Shown: positions 18,701 through 29,957, counted from the first letter of the stretch. The stretch: DNA of 64,000 nucleotides from Dyadobacter beijingensis DSM 21582 (GCF_000382205.1 NZ_KB907789.1:868001-932000); one strand, 5' to 3'. Made by a program: numbers and translations. The notes: generated by a model from the sequence alone, not told the origin.

Positions 18701-19327
18701 ATTAGCAATGCCCTGTTCGATCAGTTTGAGCTGCGCCAATGCCTCTTCCTTATGCTGCGGGTGCAGGATATCCTCCATCCGCATGGACGCGATTTCGTCG
18801 AGCCCGTAGCCGAGCACCTCGCGCCATGCTTTGTTGACGAATATGAATTTCCCGTCGACGGCCACGAGCTGGATGAGGTCGCTTGTATTATCCACCAAAT
18901 CCTGCAACTGCGAATTCGATTTCGCGATGGACGATTCCATCCGGCGGCGGCGGGTAATATCGTCGCCCACGAGGGTGATGCACTCCACCTCTTCATGCTC
19001 CTGGTGCATGAGCACCGAATTGATGGAAAAAGTACGCAACGTCCCCTTCTGCGCCAGGAATGGCACTTCGCGTTGTTCGAGCTTACGCTTGCCTTGTATC
19101 CCCTCTTCCAGCATTTGCCGTACCTCGTGCTCCTCCTCCTTCGGGATCAGCTTATCGAATATGCTGAAACCCACCAGGTCCGACTCGTGCCAGCCCGTTT
19201 TCATGAGCGCGTGCGGGCTTACGCTGCGTATGACGAAGTCGGGAGAAAAGGTAATTCCGATCAGGTTTAGATGCCGAAGTGTGTGGTGAATAGTCTGCCA
19301 GTCGGTTTCGGATAAAATCAGTTCCAT
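15713..19327 (-). CDS. Hybrid sensor histidine kinase (PAS-PAS-GAF-PAS-PAS-HisKA-HATPase-REC-HPt)
   Basis: A 1204-residue cytosolic kinase with no membrane helix. Domains in order: PAS at about 1-125 and 135-260, GAF at about 270-415, PAS at about 430-555 and 560-685, and HisKA at about 705-770 with FLANMSHEIRTPMNG. Next are HATPase (N-box SNLTSNALKF, DSGIGIS, GGTGLGL), a receiver domain with VDDNAVN and FMDIQMPDMDG (phospho-Asp), and a C-terminal HPt domain with NLHTLKGSGG (phospho-His). All phosphorelay residues are intact, so the whole His-Asp-His chain is in one protein. The final response regulator is not adjacent. Confidence 0.92.
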   Translation of the reverse strand: MELILSETDWQTIHHTLRHLNLIGITFSPDFVIRSVSPHALMKTGWHESDLVGFSIFDKLIPKEEEHEVRQMLEEGIQGKRKLEQREVPFLAQKGTLRTFSINSVLMHQEHEEVECITLVGDDITRRRRMESSIAKSNSQLQDLVDNTSDLIQLVAVDGKFIFVNKAWREVLGYGLDEIASMRMEDILHPQHKEEALAQLKLIEQGIANPNFEAVFLSREGKKVFVAGSVNCRYDNGKPTAFRCILNDFTEKIRAEKAQNLYYSIANWTVNTQNLDEFYHGIHEELGKIIDVRNFFIALYDPSKSYIYFPYYVDQYFKGNVRFTKRRLGNGLTEYAIASNRPLFLSDEDIEKLAKTNSLYLYGVTPKVLLCVPLRIGDRVTGIIGVKSYDDPNMFDTRDLELLEFISGQVAMAIARKQSEEELNKYLARLNAIFDSSSHLIWSVNKSLQLTSFNRNYADLIHNQLGVRPSLQASAEKFGWRMVGNSNRRTLETKYRQALRGEPQYFEFKIDRKDAGEMWLEFYLNPIHYADGVIEEVSGIARDITRRKEAELSLRHSEELFRGIFENLQDIYCRINRLGEITMISQSVLKRLGYLPEDVIGHKVTEFFPDKKRIHSALIRLRKTKSLRNFEITMYRKDGTERQFMINMLMFTNDKGKPTEVAVLARDITELKRNEQELLKAKEHAERSLKVKEGFLANMSHEIRTPMNGVIGMIDLLGETPLNVEQKDYVLTIKRSSETLLNILNDILDLSKIEAGKMELHEAPIAVEELLLKLVSLFGQTAKSKGNTLTYHIAPDIPKFIIADQTRLLQIMSNLTSNALKFTENGSVKVFLTLIRKDGLFHKIKVDVQDSGIGISATDKQILFTSFTQLDNSSRKSFGGTGLGLAISKQLCALMNGEIGVESTLGEGSTFWFTFETKETSIAQVSTVTQLEETPIEDVFVDYHPSILLVDDNAVNRKVANEILKKSGCETDLAESGFKAIEMVEKRYHSDAKGYDIIFMDIQMPDMDGVETTQELKKRFSKGLPPIVAMTAYSMKEDRDRFMSQGMDDYIAKPIRAQTLVQKVRELMGNIENRQFELKQKEIAQEATAPVLDKEIIEQLAGIGGAELVWSVFDDFVTESNELVAGAVEAFKAGDIKTVKSNLHTLKGSGGTVGVLQVAEIARDAEWRLKSDDTSTLAEALPQLEKAYERFLASYKGLLGEWLK

Positions 19328-19396
19328 GGGTCCCGTACAATCGCACTTTTAAGTTTCCTTCCAATTCTTTATTCGATAAATCTACGAATTAAGACG

Positions 19397-19404
19397 TAAT
19401 TTTG
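19397..19404 (+). promoter_or_regulatory. Bacteroidota -7 promoter element upstream of rsmA
   Basis: TAATTTTG is an exact match to TAnnTTTG. Transcription would start about 5-8 bases downstream, at about 19409-19412, leaving only a few bases before the ATG at 19415. This argues against the in-frame GTG at 19409 as start. No convincing -33 TTG is seen at ideal spacing. Confidence 0.5.
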
Positions 19405-19414
19405 GCTTGTGAAA

Positions 19415-20215
19415 ATGAATTATAAAAAACCGGATGATTCCAAAGTGCGGGCCAAAAAGCATCTGGGCCAGCACTTTCTGAAAGATTTGAATATCGCCCA
19501 ACGCATCGTCGACGGACTCTCCGGTCACGGTGGTTACGACCGTGTCCTTGAAATCGGGCCGGGCATGGGCGTGCTCACGCAGTTTCTTTTGCCTAAAAAC
19601 AATTTCAGTACCTACGTCATCGAAATCGATACGGAATCGGTGGCTTACCTGGAAAAGCATCATCCCGACCTTGCGCCGCGCATTATCGCCGGCGATTTCC
19701 TCAAATTCAATCCTGACACCTCGTTCCCCGGCAAATTCGCTATTATCGGAAACTTCCCTTACAACATTTCATCGCAGATCTTTTTCAGGGCGCTGGAAAT
19801 CCGCGACCGCATTCCGGAGATCGTTTGTATGCTGCAAAAGGAAGTGGCGCAGCGCATTGCATCGCCTCCCGGAAATAAGGATTACGGTATTCTGAGCGTA
19901 CTTTTACAGGCATTTTACGACATTGATTACCTTGTTTCGGTACCTCCCGGCGCATTTGATCCCCCTCCCAAAGTGCAATCGGGGGTGATCAGGCTGCGGC
20001 GCAATGCGGTGACGAACCTGGAATGCGACGAAAAACTGTTTTTCAGGGTGGTTAAAACGGCATTCAACCAGCGTCGGAAAACGCTGCGCAATGCCTTGAA
20101 GCCGGTAGGCGAAATACCGGACCATCCACTGCTCAACAAACGGGCCGAACAATTGAGCGTTCAGGAGTTCGTTACGTTGACGTTGCTCGCCCAAAATGCG
20201 CAGGGACAAATCTAA
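19415..20215 (+). CDS. rsmA: 16S rRNA (A1518/A1519) N6-dimethyltransferase
   Basis: A 266-residue KsgA/RsmA enzyme that dimethylates two adjacent adenosines near the 3' end of 16S rRNA. Motifs: KKHLGQHFLKD at the N-terminus, the SAM-binding VLEIGPGMGVLT, and the catalytic IGNFPYNIS. The C-terminal FNQRRKTLRNAL is typical. Start ambiguity: GTG at 19409 or ATG at 19415, two codons apart. I prefer the ATG because of the promoter position. Confidence 0.95.
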   Translation: MNYKKPDDSKVRAKKHLGQHFLKDLNIAQRIVDGLSGHGGYDRVLEIGPGMGVLTQFLLPKNNFSTYVIEIDTESVAYLEKHHPDLAPRIIAGDFLKFNPDTSFPGKFAIIGNFPYNISSQIFFRALEIRDRIPEIVCMLQKEVAQRIASPPGNKDYGILSVLLQAFYDIDYLVSVPPGAFDPPPKVQSGVIRLRRNAVTNLECDEKLFFRVVKTAFNQRRKTLRNALKPVGEIPDHPLLNKRAEQLSVQEFVTLTLLAQNAQGQI

Positions 20216-20281
20216 AAGCGCACCGACACAGTATATCCGTTAAGCTAAAAGCATTTCGCCAATCGCTAAAAGCTCGTTACG

Positions 20282-21634
20282 ATGACGTTCGAATTAACCC
20301 AGCTATACGTAGACCACATTCAGGAACTAATTGAAAAAGAGGACTCTGCGGCCATTCGGTCGGAGATGGAAAATCTCTTTCCCGCCGATATTACCAGCTT
20401 GCTTTATGAGCTGGAAACGGAAAGCGCTAAATTCCTGGTCAGCCAACTGAACATCGAAACCGGCGCGGCCATCCTCGCTGACATGGAGCCGGCCGAGCGT
20501 CGCGACTTCCTGAAAGCATTCACGTCGGAGGAAATTTCAAAGTTCGTCAACCTGTTCGATTCCGATGACGCGGTGGATTTGCTCAATGAGCAGCCGATCC
20601 GCGTCCGCGAGGAGGTGATCGCATTGCTCGAAGACCGCGAACAGGCCCGTTTCATCCTCGATTTGCTGCATTACGACGAAGATGTGGCGGGCGGTTTGAT
20701 GCAGAAAGAGTTGGTGAAGGCCAATGTGAACTGGAATGTGAACCAATGCATCGAGGAGTTGCGCCAGCAGGCGGAAGACGTCGGGAAAGTGTATGCGGTG
20801 TATGTGGTGGATGATTTTGGTAAGCTGCTGGGCCTGCTTTCACTGAAAAAGATCGTACTGGCGCACAAGAATACGAAAATCGAAAGCCTGTACGATAAGG
20901 ACGTTATTTTCGTGGAAACCTACCGCCCCGCCGAAGAAGTAGCCGAGCTGATGCGGCGTTATGACCTCGACGCATTGCCGGTAGTAAATGTGCAGGGCAA
21001 GCTCCTGGGCCGCATTACCATTGACGACGTCGTGGACGTGATCACCGACCAGGCCAGTTCCGATACTTTGGCAATGGCGGGTATTACGGGGGATGTCGAA
21101 GAAGACGACAGCATCTGGCAGCAAACCCGCGCGCGTTTGCCGTGGCTGCTGGTGGGCATGATGGGGGGTATCCTGGCAGCCAAGTTTATCAGCTTTTTCG
21201 AGGGCGACCTGAAAATCATCCCGGCCATGGCCGCATTCATTCCCATTATCGGGTCCACGGGCGGGAATGTCGGCATTCAAACTTCATCTATTATCCTGCA
21301 AGGTTTGGCAGATAAAACCGGTCTGGATACGACATTAGGTCAAAGGCTGATCAGGATGTTCGCGGTGGCATTCATTAACGGGCTTATTATCAGCGGCATC
21401 GTCTTTGGCTTTAATATGCTGATCGGCAATGAAATGCAGCTCGCGCTTGTCGTCTCCACGGCGCTGATGTCGGTGGTGTTTCTGGCTTCGTTTATGGGCA
21501 CTTTAACACCTATATTACTGGAAAAAATCGGCATTAACCCGGCTGTCGCATCCGGCCCGTTCATTACCACCGCCAACGACCTGATCGGCTACGGCGTGTA
21601 CTTCGGCCTGGCGCATTTGCTGTTGAATTTGTAG
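20282..21634 (+). CDS. mgtE: Magnesium transporter MgtE
   Basis: A 450-residue protein with the full MgtE plan. The acidic N-terminal superhelical domain (about 1-130) contains ADMEPAERRDFL. A CBS pair follows (about 135-255) with VYVVDDFGKLLGLLSLKK and LPVVNVQGKLLGRITIDDVVDV. Five membrane helices follow from about 285, including FIPIIGSTGGNVGIQTSSII, the conserved pore segment. MgtE is a Mg2+-gated channel in the inner membrane. It is convergent with sdaA, with 24 bases between them. Confidence 0.95.
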   Translation: MTFELTQLYVDHIQELIEKEDSAAIRSEMENLFPADITSLLYELETESAKFLVSQLNIETGAAILADMEPAERRDFLKAFTSEEISKFVNLFDSDDAVDLLNEQPIRVREEVIALLEDREQARFILDLLHYDEDVAGGLMQKELVKANVNWNVNQCIEELRQQAEDVGKVYAVYVVDDFGKLLGLLSLKKIVLAHKNTKIESLYDKDVIFVETYRPAEEVAELMRRYDLDALPVVNVQGKLLGRITIDDVVDVITDQASSDTLAMAGITGDVEEDDSIWQQTRARLPWLLVGMMGGILAAKFISFFEGDLKIIPAMAAFIPIIGSTGGNVGIQTSSIILQGLADKTGLDTTLGQRLIRMFAVAFINGLIISGIVFGFNMLIGNEMQLALVVSTALMSVVFLASFMGTLTPILLEKIGINPAVASGPFITTANDLIGYGVYFGLAHLLLNL

Positions 21635-21658
21635 GAAAATCTGACTTAGGAGAACAAA

Positions 21659-23086
21659 TCAGCATTCGCTGAGACTGATAGGAATATTCACGGCCAAGCC
21701 GCCTTCGGAAGTTTCCTTGTAGCGATTGTTCATATCCAGTGCTGTCTGCCACATCGTTTTCACGACATTATCCAGCGAAACTTTGGCATTCTCCGGGTTG
21801 CTCTGCAAGGCGAGCTGAGAAGCAGTGATCGCTTTAATGGCGCCCATGGTGTTGCGTTCAATGCAGGGAATCTGCACCAAACCCGCCACCGGATCGCAGG
21901 TAAGCCCCAAATGGTGCTCCATAGCGATCTCCGCGGCCATCAGGCATTGTTCCACGCTCCCACCCGACACCTGCGCGAGCCCAGCCGCCGCCATCGCCGA
22001 CGAAACCCCGATTTCGGCCTGACAACCGCCCATAGCAGCCGAAATGGTCGCTCCCTTTTTGAAGATACTGCCAATTTCTCCGGCTGTCAGCAGGAACCTG
22101 AAAATGTCTTCCTCCGTCCCGCCGCAGAACGCGACATGAAATTGCAGCACTGCCGGAATAACACCCGCGGCGCCGTTGGTAGGAGCCGTCACCACGCGGC
22201 TGTAAGATGCATTCTGCTCATTCACCGCCAGTGCGAAGCAGCTCACCCAATCGAGCGTATAGTTAAAACCTGACCCGCTGGTACGGATGAGGTCCACCCA
22301 TTCGTCGCAGCCAGCGCAGGCGTGCCCGTTTAATAATTTCTGGTTCAATGCAGCGGCTCTTCTTTGCACGTTCAGGCCGCCCGGGAGCACGCCTTTGTGC
22401 TGGCAACCGAGGAAAATGCTATCCTGCATGACCCGCCAGATATTCAGCAAATCCTTCCGGATCGTGTCGTCGTTTTTCCATACGCGTTCATTTTCGAGTA
22501 CCAGTTCCCAAATATCTTTTCCCGCTACCCGATGCCATTCGAGCAGATCGGAAGCGTGGTCGACGGGATACGGAATATCGCAGCGCAGCGCACTCGCCGA
22601 AGCCTCCCTACCTTCCTGAATCACAAATCCGCCGCCGATCGAGTAATAGGTTTCTTCCAACGTCTGTCCATTTTCAAACACAGCCGCGAACGCTACCCCG
22701 TTCGGATGGAAAGGCAGCGATTCCGCTTTGTGGAATACGACGTCTGTTTTGGGATTAAAATGAATCTGCATTTCGCCATGCAGACGGATCGTCTCACTCG
22801 CGGCAATATCCGCCAGAATGCGATCAATCGACCCCGTTTCGATGGTCACCGGATCGTAACCGCTCAAACCGAGGATCACGGCGATATCGGTACCATGCCC
22901 GCGGCCGGTTTTGGCCAATGAACCGTAAAGATGTACGGTAACTTTCTGCACATTACCCAGCAAACCTTGCTCCTTCACCACGCCCAAAAACTGCTGCGCC
23001 GCCCGCCAGGGTCCTAATGTATGCGAACTGGATGGACCAATGCCGATTTTAAAAATGTCAAAAACTGAAATGCGTTCTGAGGTCAT
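21659..23086 (-). CDS. sdaA: Iron-sulphur L-serine ammonia-lyase, single-chain
   Basis: A 475-residue enzyme that deaminates L-serine to pyruvate. The beta domain (about 1-155) begins SVFDIFKIGIGPSSSHTLGPW. The alpha domain (about 185-455) has CAGCDEWVDL, GAAGVIPAVL, GGCQAEIGVSSAMAAAGL and TCDPVAGLVQIPCIERN, which supply the cysteines for the 4Fe-4S cluster. Both domains are fused, as in the one-subunit bacterial type. The length is normal. Confidence 0.93.
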   Translation of the reverse strand: MTSERISVFDIFKIGIGPSSSHTLGPWRAAQQFLGVVKEQGLLGNVQKVTVHLYGSLAKTGRGHGTDIAVILGLSGYDPVTIETGSIDRILADIAASETIRLHGEMQIHFNPKTDVVFHKAESLPFHPNGVAFAAVFENGQTLEETYYSIGGGFVIQEGREASASALRCDIPYPVDHASDLLEWHRVAGKDIWELVLENERVWKNDDTIRKDLLNIWRVMQDSIFLGCQHKGVLPGGLNVQRRAAALNQKLLNGHACAGCDEWVDLIRTSGSGFNYTLDWVSCFALAVNEQNASYSRVVTAPTNGAAGVIPAVLQFHVAFCGGTEEDIFRFLLTAGEIGSIFKKGATISAAMGGCQAEIGVSSAMAAAGLAQVSGGSVEQCLMAAEIAMEHHLGLTCDPVAGLVQIPCIERNTMGAIKAITASQLALQSNPENAKVSLDNVVKTMWQTALDMNNRYKETSEGGLAVNIPISLSEC

Positions 23087-23113
23087 GGTGTGGTGGGTAC
23101 CGGGTTGTTAAAA

Positions 23114-23520
23114 TTAAAACAATTTAGATACCGTGAAGAATTCATAATTAACATTTTTTTTCAAATCGCTCCCAACGACCCTTTCGGTATGCAAGGACTT
23201 TGAAATCAGCCGAATCTGGTCAAGGTATTTATTGATAATGATTTGATATAAACGGGTTCTGGCGGGCGTACTGTCAGTTAGAAAAACGTTGGTTTCCCTG
23301 TTTTCTTGGAGGAAATAACAAGTTATGGCTACAACTGTGGCTAAGACCAATTCCATATCTCCATTGTCCGATATTGTCATGTCGTCAAGCTCAGCTCTAT
23401 TTTCATTCCAGTCGCGCCAAAAGCAAGGTTAAAAACAGAACTGTCCATTGGAGTAAACTGCACGCGCTTCTCAATTTCCCCTCTCTTGCCTTCACTTATA
23501 AATGAGAGCAACCGGGCAAG
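23114..23520 (-). pseudogene. Frameshifted small-protein gene (DUF6934-like)
   Basis: The intact downstream frame (23114-23380) encodes 88 residues starting MTISDNGDMELVLATVV and containing STPARTRLYQIIINKY. The upstream continuation is in another frame: from 23520 the minus strand reads LARLLSFISEGKRGEIEKR, then VQFTPMDSSVFNLAFG. The frame changes at about 23408-23418 and continues DWNENRAELDD into the ATG. Removing two bases of GCGC at that point restores one uninterrupted protein. The merged product looks like the small Bacteroidota family I believe is DUF6934, whose role is unknown. The N-terminus before FISEGK is not recognisable and has no clear start, which also suggests decay. Confidence 0.7.
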
Positions 23521-23577
23521 TCCACTGAACCAACGGCATTTTCTACCTCATTCAAGTCATTTTACCAGATAACCCCG

Positions 23578-23585
23578 TACTTTTG
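23578..23585 (+). promoter_or_regulatory. dtd: Bacteroidota -7 promoter element upstream of dtd
   Basis: TACTTTTG matches TAnnTTTG exactly and lies 30 bases before the dtd ATG, which gives a leader of roughly 20-25 nt. Confidence 0.5.
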
Positions 23586-23614
23586 CCCTCATTCGAAAAT
23601 CAATTTATTCAAAT

Positions 23615-24067
23615 ATGATGGCAGTAATCCAGCGCGTCAGCGGCGCTTCGGTGACTATTGAAAGAAAAGTAAAAGGGGAAATCAATACGGGCTTCATGGT
23701 GCTGTTGGGCATCACACACGCGGATACGCAGGAGGATATCGAATGGCTTGGAAAGAAAATTGTGGGCCTGCGCGTGTTCAACGACGACGAAGGGAAGATG
23801 AACCTCGATTTAAAAACCGTGAATGGCGATATTTTGCTGATCAGCCAGTTTACATTGCACGCGAGCACGAAAAAAGGCAACCGCCCGTCGTTCATCGAAG
23901 CCGCGAAGCCGGATATCGCAATACCGCTTTACGAGCAAATGATCCATTTCCTTGGTAACGAATTAGGGAAAGCTATTCAAACCGGTGAATTTGGAGCAGA
24001 TATGAAAGTAGCGCTGCTGAACGACGGGCCCGTCACAATTGTCATCGATTCTAAGAACCGGATTTAA
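23615..24067 (+). CDS. dtd: D-aminoacyl-tRNA deacylase
   Basis: A 150-residue DTD that removes D-amino acids from mischarged tRNA in the cytosol. Diagnostic motifs: MAVIQRVSGASVTI at the N-terminus, the SQFTLHA motif, and the NDGPVTI Gly-cisPro motif. Two consecutive ATGs (23615, 23618) are possible starts, differing by one residue. It is followed after 15 bases by a MazG-like gene, so the two are likely co-transcribed quality-control functions. Confidence 0.95.
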   Translation: MMAVIQRVSGASVTIERKVKGEINTGFMVLLGITHADTQEDIEWLGKKIVGLRVFNDDEGKMNLDLKTVNGDILLISQFTLHASTKKGNRPSFIEAAKPDIAIPLYEQMIHFLGNELGKAIQTGEFGADMKVALLNDGPVTIVIDSKNRI

Positions 24068-24082
24068 ACCTATTCAATAACG

Positions 24083-24409
24083 ATGTCCATCCAGGAAGCA
24101 CAAGATCAGGTCGATCAATGGATCAAGACTTATGGCGTCAGATACTTTTCTGAACTGACCAATATGACGATCCTCACCGAGGAAGTTGGTGAACTCGCGC
24201 GCATCATGGCGCGTACGTACGGGGACCAGTCGTTCAAGAAATCGGATTTGGGGAAAGACCTTGGCGATGAAATGGCCGATGTACTGTGGGTATTAATATG
24301 CCTGGCCAATCAGACGGGCATCAACCTTACGGAGGCGTTCGAGAAGAACCTCGCCAAGAAAACTGACCGCGATAAGGACCGGCATAAGCAGAACACGAAG
24401 CTGCAATAG
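24083..24409 (+). CDS. MazG-like nucleotide pyrophosphohydrolase
   Basis: A 108-residue all-alpha NTP-PPase. The metal-binding helices are present: ILTEEVGELARIMAR (ExxE) and GDEMADVLWVLICLAN (ExxD). Family members hydrolyse nucleoside triphosphates to the monophosphate and pyrophosphate; the substrate is not predictable. It is single-domain, so it is not full-length tandem MazG. It lies in a likely operon with dtd. Confidence 0.88.
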   Translation: MSIQEAQDQVDQWIKTYGVRYFSELTNMTILTEEVGELARIMARTYGDQSFKKSDLGKDLGDEMADVLWVLICLANQTGINLTEAFEKNLAKKTDRDKDRHKQNTKLQ

Positions 24410-24430
24410 CGAACCGATACGGCTGGAAAA

Positions 24431-24473
24431 CAGAACAGGCCCGGAAATCCGGGCCTGTTCTGCATTTATTTTT
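24431..24473. terminator. Strong terminator hairpin between the MazG-like gene and odhB
   Basis: A perfect 14-bp stem (cagaacaggcccgg/ccgggcctgttctg) with an AAAT loop. On the plus strand it is followed by catttattttt. It lies between convergent genes and may act on both. Confidence 0.8.
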
Positions 24474-24487
24474 CCGAAATGATAATA

Positions 24488-26077
24488 TTAAATATCCAAC
24501 AGCAAGCGGGTCGGATCTTCAAGCAATTGCTTCACACGAACGAGGAAGCTTACCGAATCCTTACCGTCGATGGTACGGTGGTCGTATGAGAGCGCCACGT
24601 ACATGATCGGGCGAACGACGATCTGGCCGTCTACCACTACCGCACGCTCAACGATATTGTGCATACCGAGGATCGCCGATTGCGGCGCGTTGATGATCGG
24701 CGTCGAGAGCATCGAACCGAAAATACCGCCATTCGTGATTGTGAATGTACCGCCCGACATTTCGTCCAGGCCGAGCTTGCCATCACGTGCACGAACCGCC
24801 AGACGAATGATTTCCTTCTCAACACCAGCGAATGAAAGGGTTTCAGCATTACGGATAACCGGCACCACCAATCCGCGAGGGGTTGATACAGCTACTGAAA
24901 TATCCGCGAAGTCGTTGTACACCAATTCTTCACCATCGATATAGGCATTCACAACCGGGAAGTCTTTCAACGCCACGGTTACCGCCTTCACGAAGAATGA
25001 CATGAAACCTAGTCCTACTTCATGTTTTTCTTTGAATTTATCCTTGAATTTCGCGCGCAGGTCCATGATCGGCTTCATGTCCACTTCATTGAAAGTGGTG
25101 AGCATAGCCGTTTCATTTTTTACCGCTACCAGACGGCGTGCGATGGTTTTACGCAGCGAAGTCATCTTCTCGCGGCGTGAGGCCCGTCCACCGGCAGGCG
25201 CAGGAGCAGCAGCCGGAGCCGAAGCAGCAGCGGGCTTAGCCGGCGCAGCTGGTTGAGCAGCAGCAGGTTTTTCCGCTTTCAGGGCATCGTCTTTCATGAT
25301 TTTACCGCCTGAGCCGGAGCCGTTCACGTCCTTCGGATCGATTCCTTTTTCGGCGAGGATTTTCGCTGCGACAGGCGATGCATGTTTCTCGCTGTAAGCC
25401 TTGTCGGCAGGAGCCGCAGCAGCCGGGGCGCTCGCTTGCGGAGCTGGTGCGGCGGCGGGAGCACCGGCCGTTTGAGCGATGGTGCATATTACTGCGCCGA
25501 TCCCCAGTGTATCACCTTCTTTTCCAACAATCGTCAAAATACCGGCTGCTTCCGCTGGCAATTCGAAAGTGGCTTTATCGGATTCGAGTTCGCAAAGGAT
25601 TTCGTCAACATTCACATAGTCGCCGTCTTTTTTGCTCCATGAAGCGATCGTAACCTCGCTGATAGATTCTCCTACCGCCGGCACCTTCATTTCATAAACC
25701 TGGCCCGTTGCGGCTGCCGGGGCTTCCGCAGGAGCTTCCGCTTTCGCTGGCTCGGCAACTGGTGCCGGAGCTGTGGCAGGCGCCGCGGCCGGAGCTGCTG
25801 CTTCTGCCTTCGGCGCAGTTTCTTTCGGAGCTGCGCCATTGGCTGCTTCAATTGTCGCAATCAGGTCGCCGATGTTGAGGGTATCGCCTTCCTGCGCTTT
25901 AATATGTAAAACACCTTCCGCTTCCGCAGTCAGTTCAAATGTCGCCTTGTCCGAATCCAGTCCGCAGATCACCTCGTCCATTTTCACGAAATCACCATCA
26001 TTTTTGAACCAGTTTCCTATCGTAACCTCGGTAATCGACTCGCCAACGGGCGGTACTTTTATCTCAATTTCAGCCAT
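24488..26077 (-). CDS. odhB: 2-oxoglutarate dehydrogenase E2 (dihydrolipoamide succinyltransferase), two lipoyl domains
   Basis: A 529-residue E2. The first lipoyl domain (about 1-75) has its lipoyl lysine in LDSDKATF. A long Ala/Pro/Glu linker follows, then a second lipoyl domain (about 130-205, ESDKATF), another Ala/Pro linker, and an E3-binding domain (about 230-265, ASPVAAKILAEKGID). The catalytic domain ends SYDHRTIDGKDSVSFL and LLEDPTRLLLDI, the succinyltransferase-type ending. It is immediately downstream of sucA on the same strand (48 bases), which supports succinyl rather than acetyl or branched-chain specificity. E. coli SucB has a single lipoyl domain; this has two. Confidence 0.93.
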   Translation of the reverse strand: MAEIEIKVPPVGESITEVTIGNWFKNDGDFVKMDEVICGLDSDKATFELTAEAEGVLHIKAQEGDTLNIGDLIATIEAANGAAPKETAPKAEAAAPAAAPATAPAPVAEPAKAEAPAEAPAAATGQVYEMKVPAVGESISEVTIASWSKKDGDYVNVDEILCELESDKATFELPAEAAGILTIVGKEGDTLGIGAVICTIAQTAGAPAAAPAPQASAPAAAAPADKAYSEKHASPVAAKILAEKGIDPKDVNGSGSGGKIMKDDALKAEKPAAAQPAAPAKPAAASAPAAAPAPAGGRASRREKMTSLRKTIARRLVAVKNETAMLTTFNEVDMKPIMDLRAKFKDKFKEKHEVGLGFMSFFVKAVTVALKDFPVVNAYIDGEELVYNDFADISVAVSTPRGLVVPVIRNAETLSFAGVEKEIIRLAVRARDGKLGLDEMSGGTFTITNGGIFGSMLSTPIINAPQSAILGMHNIVERAVVVDGQIVVRPIMYVALSYDHRTIDGKDSVSFLVRVKQLLEDPTRLLLDI

Positions 26078-26125
26078 TTTATGTGCAATCTTGTTATCGA
26101 ATTAAGTCAAAAATTATAGGAATAA

Positions 26126-28888
<2,763 letters not shown>

Positions 28889-28916
28889 CACAAAAGTGAG
28901 TATTTCATTTATGGCA

Positions 28917-28924
28917 CAAAGGTA
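28917..28924 (-). promoter_or_regulatory. sucA: Bacteroidota -7 promoter element of the sucA-odhB operon
   Basis: On the minus strand TACCTTTG matches TAnnTTTG exactly. Transcription would start about 5-8 bases further, leaving a leader of about 20-25 nt before the sucA ATG. Confidence 0.5.
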
Positions 28925-29001
28925 CGAGACTTATGTAAAGATTACGAATAAAAATATCCTTTTAACTTAACCAAAAACACGATTTGGAATGGTTCTTGAC
29001 A

Positions 29002-29931
29002 TCAGAATTTCTGGAACCCTTTCGGATTGGGAATAAATTTCAGCATGAGCTCATGAATCCCTTTCGGGCCCGAGTACTGGGCATATATCTGTTCCGCCTG
29101 CCGGGTACTGTAAAAATAGCCGAGCCGGACATTCCTTCCTACCTGAGCCTCAACGGTTAGCTGCAAATAATCCACTTTCGCGGAGGCCGAATTATACCCG
29201 CCGCCAACCCGGTAAGACGCACCCAACCCTACTTTTTCCTTGAACCAGAACCGCGAACCGAAATCAAAACGGAGATCGTGATCCTTCTCCTGTATCAACA
29301 AAATATGCGGCAACATCATTACATCCTCGCTTAACTGGTGGCTCCCTCCCGCCGTGATATATAACGGCCGGCGGTAAAACGTCCCCAGAGCCTGGTCGCC
29401 GAACTTCTGCGAAAGCAGCTCCGGCTTGGAAACGCCCAGGTACCATTGCTCCGATCGTAGCCACGCGCCGAGGCCGAAACTGCCCAATGCACGGTTATTG
29501 CTGATCAGCGTCCCGTCCGAAACCGGTAAAACATTGATGCCACCCTGCGCGCCGAGGCCGAGTTTCCAGGTATCCGAGAGGCCGAGATGGAATGCGAACG
29601 ACCCCACGAAACCTGTGGTAGTGAAGTAGCTCGTCTGATCGTTGAGCGCCTGAAAACCTATACCAAACTTGCCGTCGGCCACTGTACCGTCCGCCGCGAA
29701 GGTCTGGCTGGTGGGGGAATTCTGGATATTGAACCATTTCCTGCGGAACATGGCCGTCATGTTAAAATCCTCACGTACACCTGTGAAGCCGGGGTTGATT
29801 GCCATCGGATTTTGCACATACTGCTCATAAAGCACCTCCCTTTGTGCAAATGCTGCACCATTCAATGCAAATAAAAGGGAGCCCGCTGCGATAACCCTGG
29901 TTATCAAGTAATGTGTGTTTCTCAAAAACAT
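29002..29931 (-). CDS. PorP/SprF-family T9SS outer-membrane protein
   Basis: A 309-residue protein. It has a signal peptide (about 1-27, ending NGAAFA), then QREVLYEQYVQNPMAINPGFTG, the diagnostic start of PorP/SprF proteins, which are 14-strand FadL-like barrels. They partner with PorE or with secreted adhesins in the type IX secretion and gliding apparatus. Many paralogues exist per genome and are often linked to one giant adhesin; none is adjacent here. The ATG at 29931 was chosen over a GTG two codons upstream. Confidence 0.9.
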   Translation of the reverse strand: MFLRNTHYLITRVIAAGSLLFALNGAAFAQREVLYEQYVQNPMAINPGFTGVREDFNMTAMFRRKWFNIQNSPTSQTFAADGTVADGKFGIGFQALNDQTSYFTTTGFVGSFAFHLGLSDTWKLGLGAQGGINVLPVSDGTLISNNRALGSFGLGAWLRSEQWYLGVSKPELLSQKFGDQALGTFYRRPLYITAGGSHQLSEDVMMLPHILLIQEKDHDLRFDFGSRFWFKEKVGLGASYRVGGGYNSASAKVDYLQLTVEAQVGRNVRLGYFYSTRQAEQIYAQYSGPKGIHELMLKFIPNPKGFQKF

Positions 29932-29957
29932 AGGCACTGAAATTGGGTGATTGTAAA

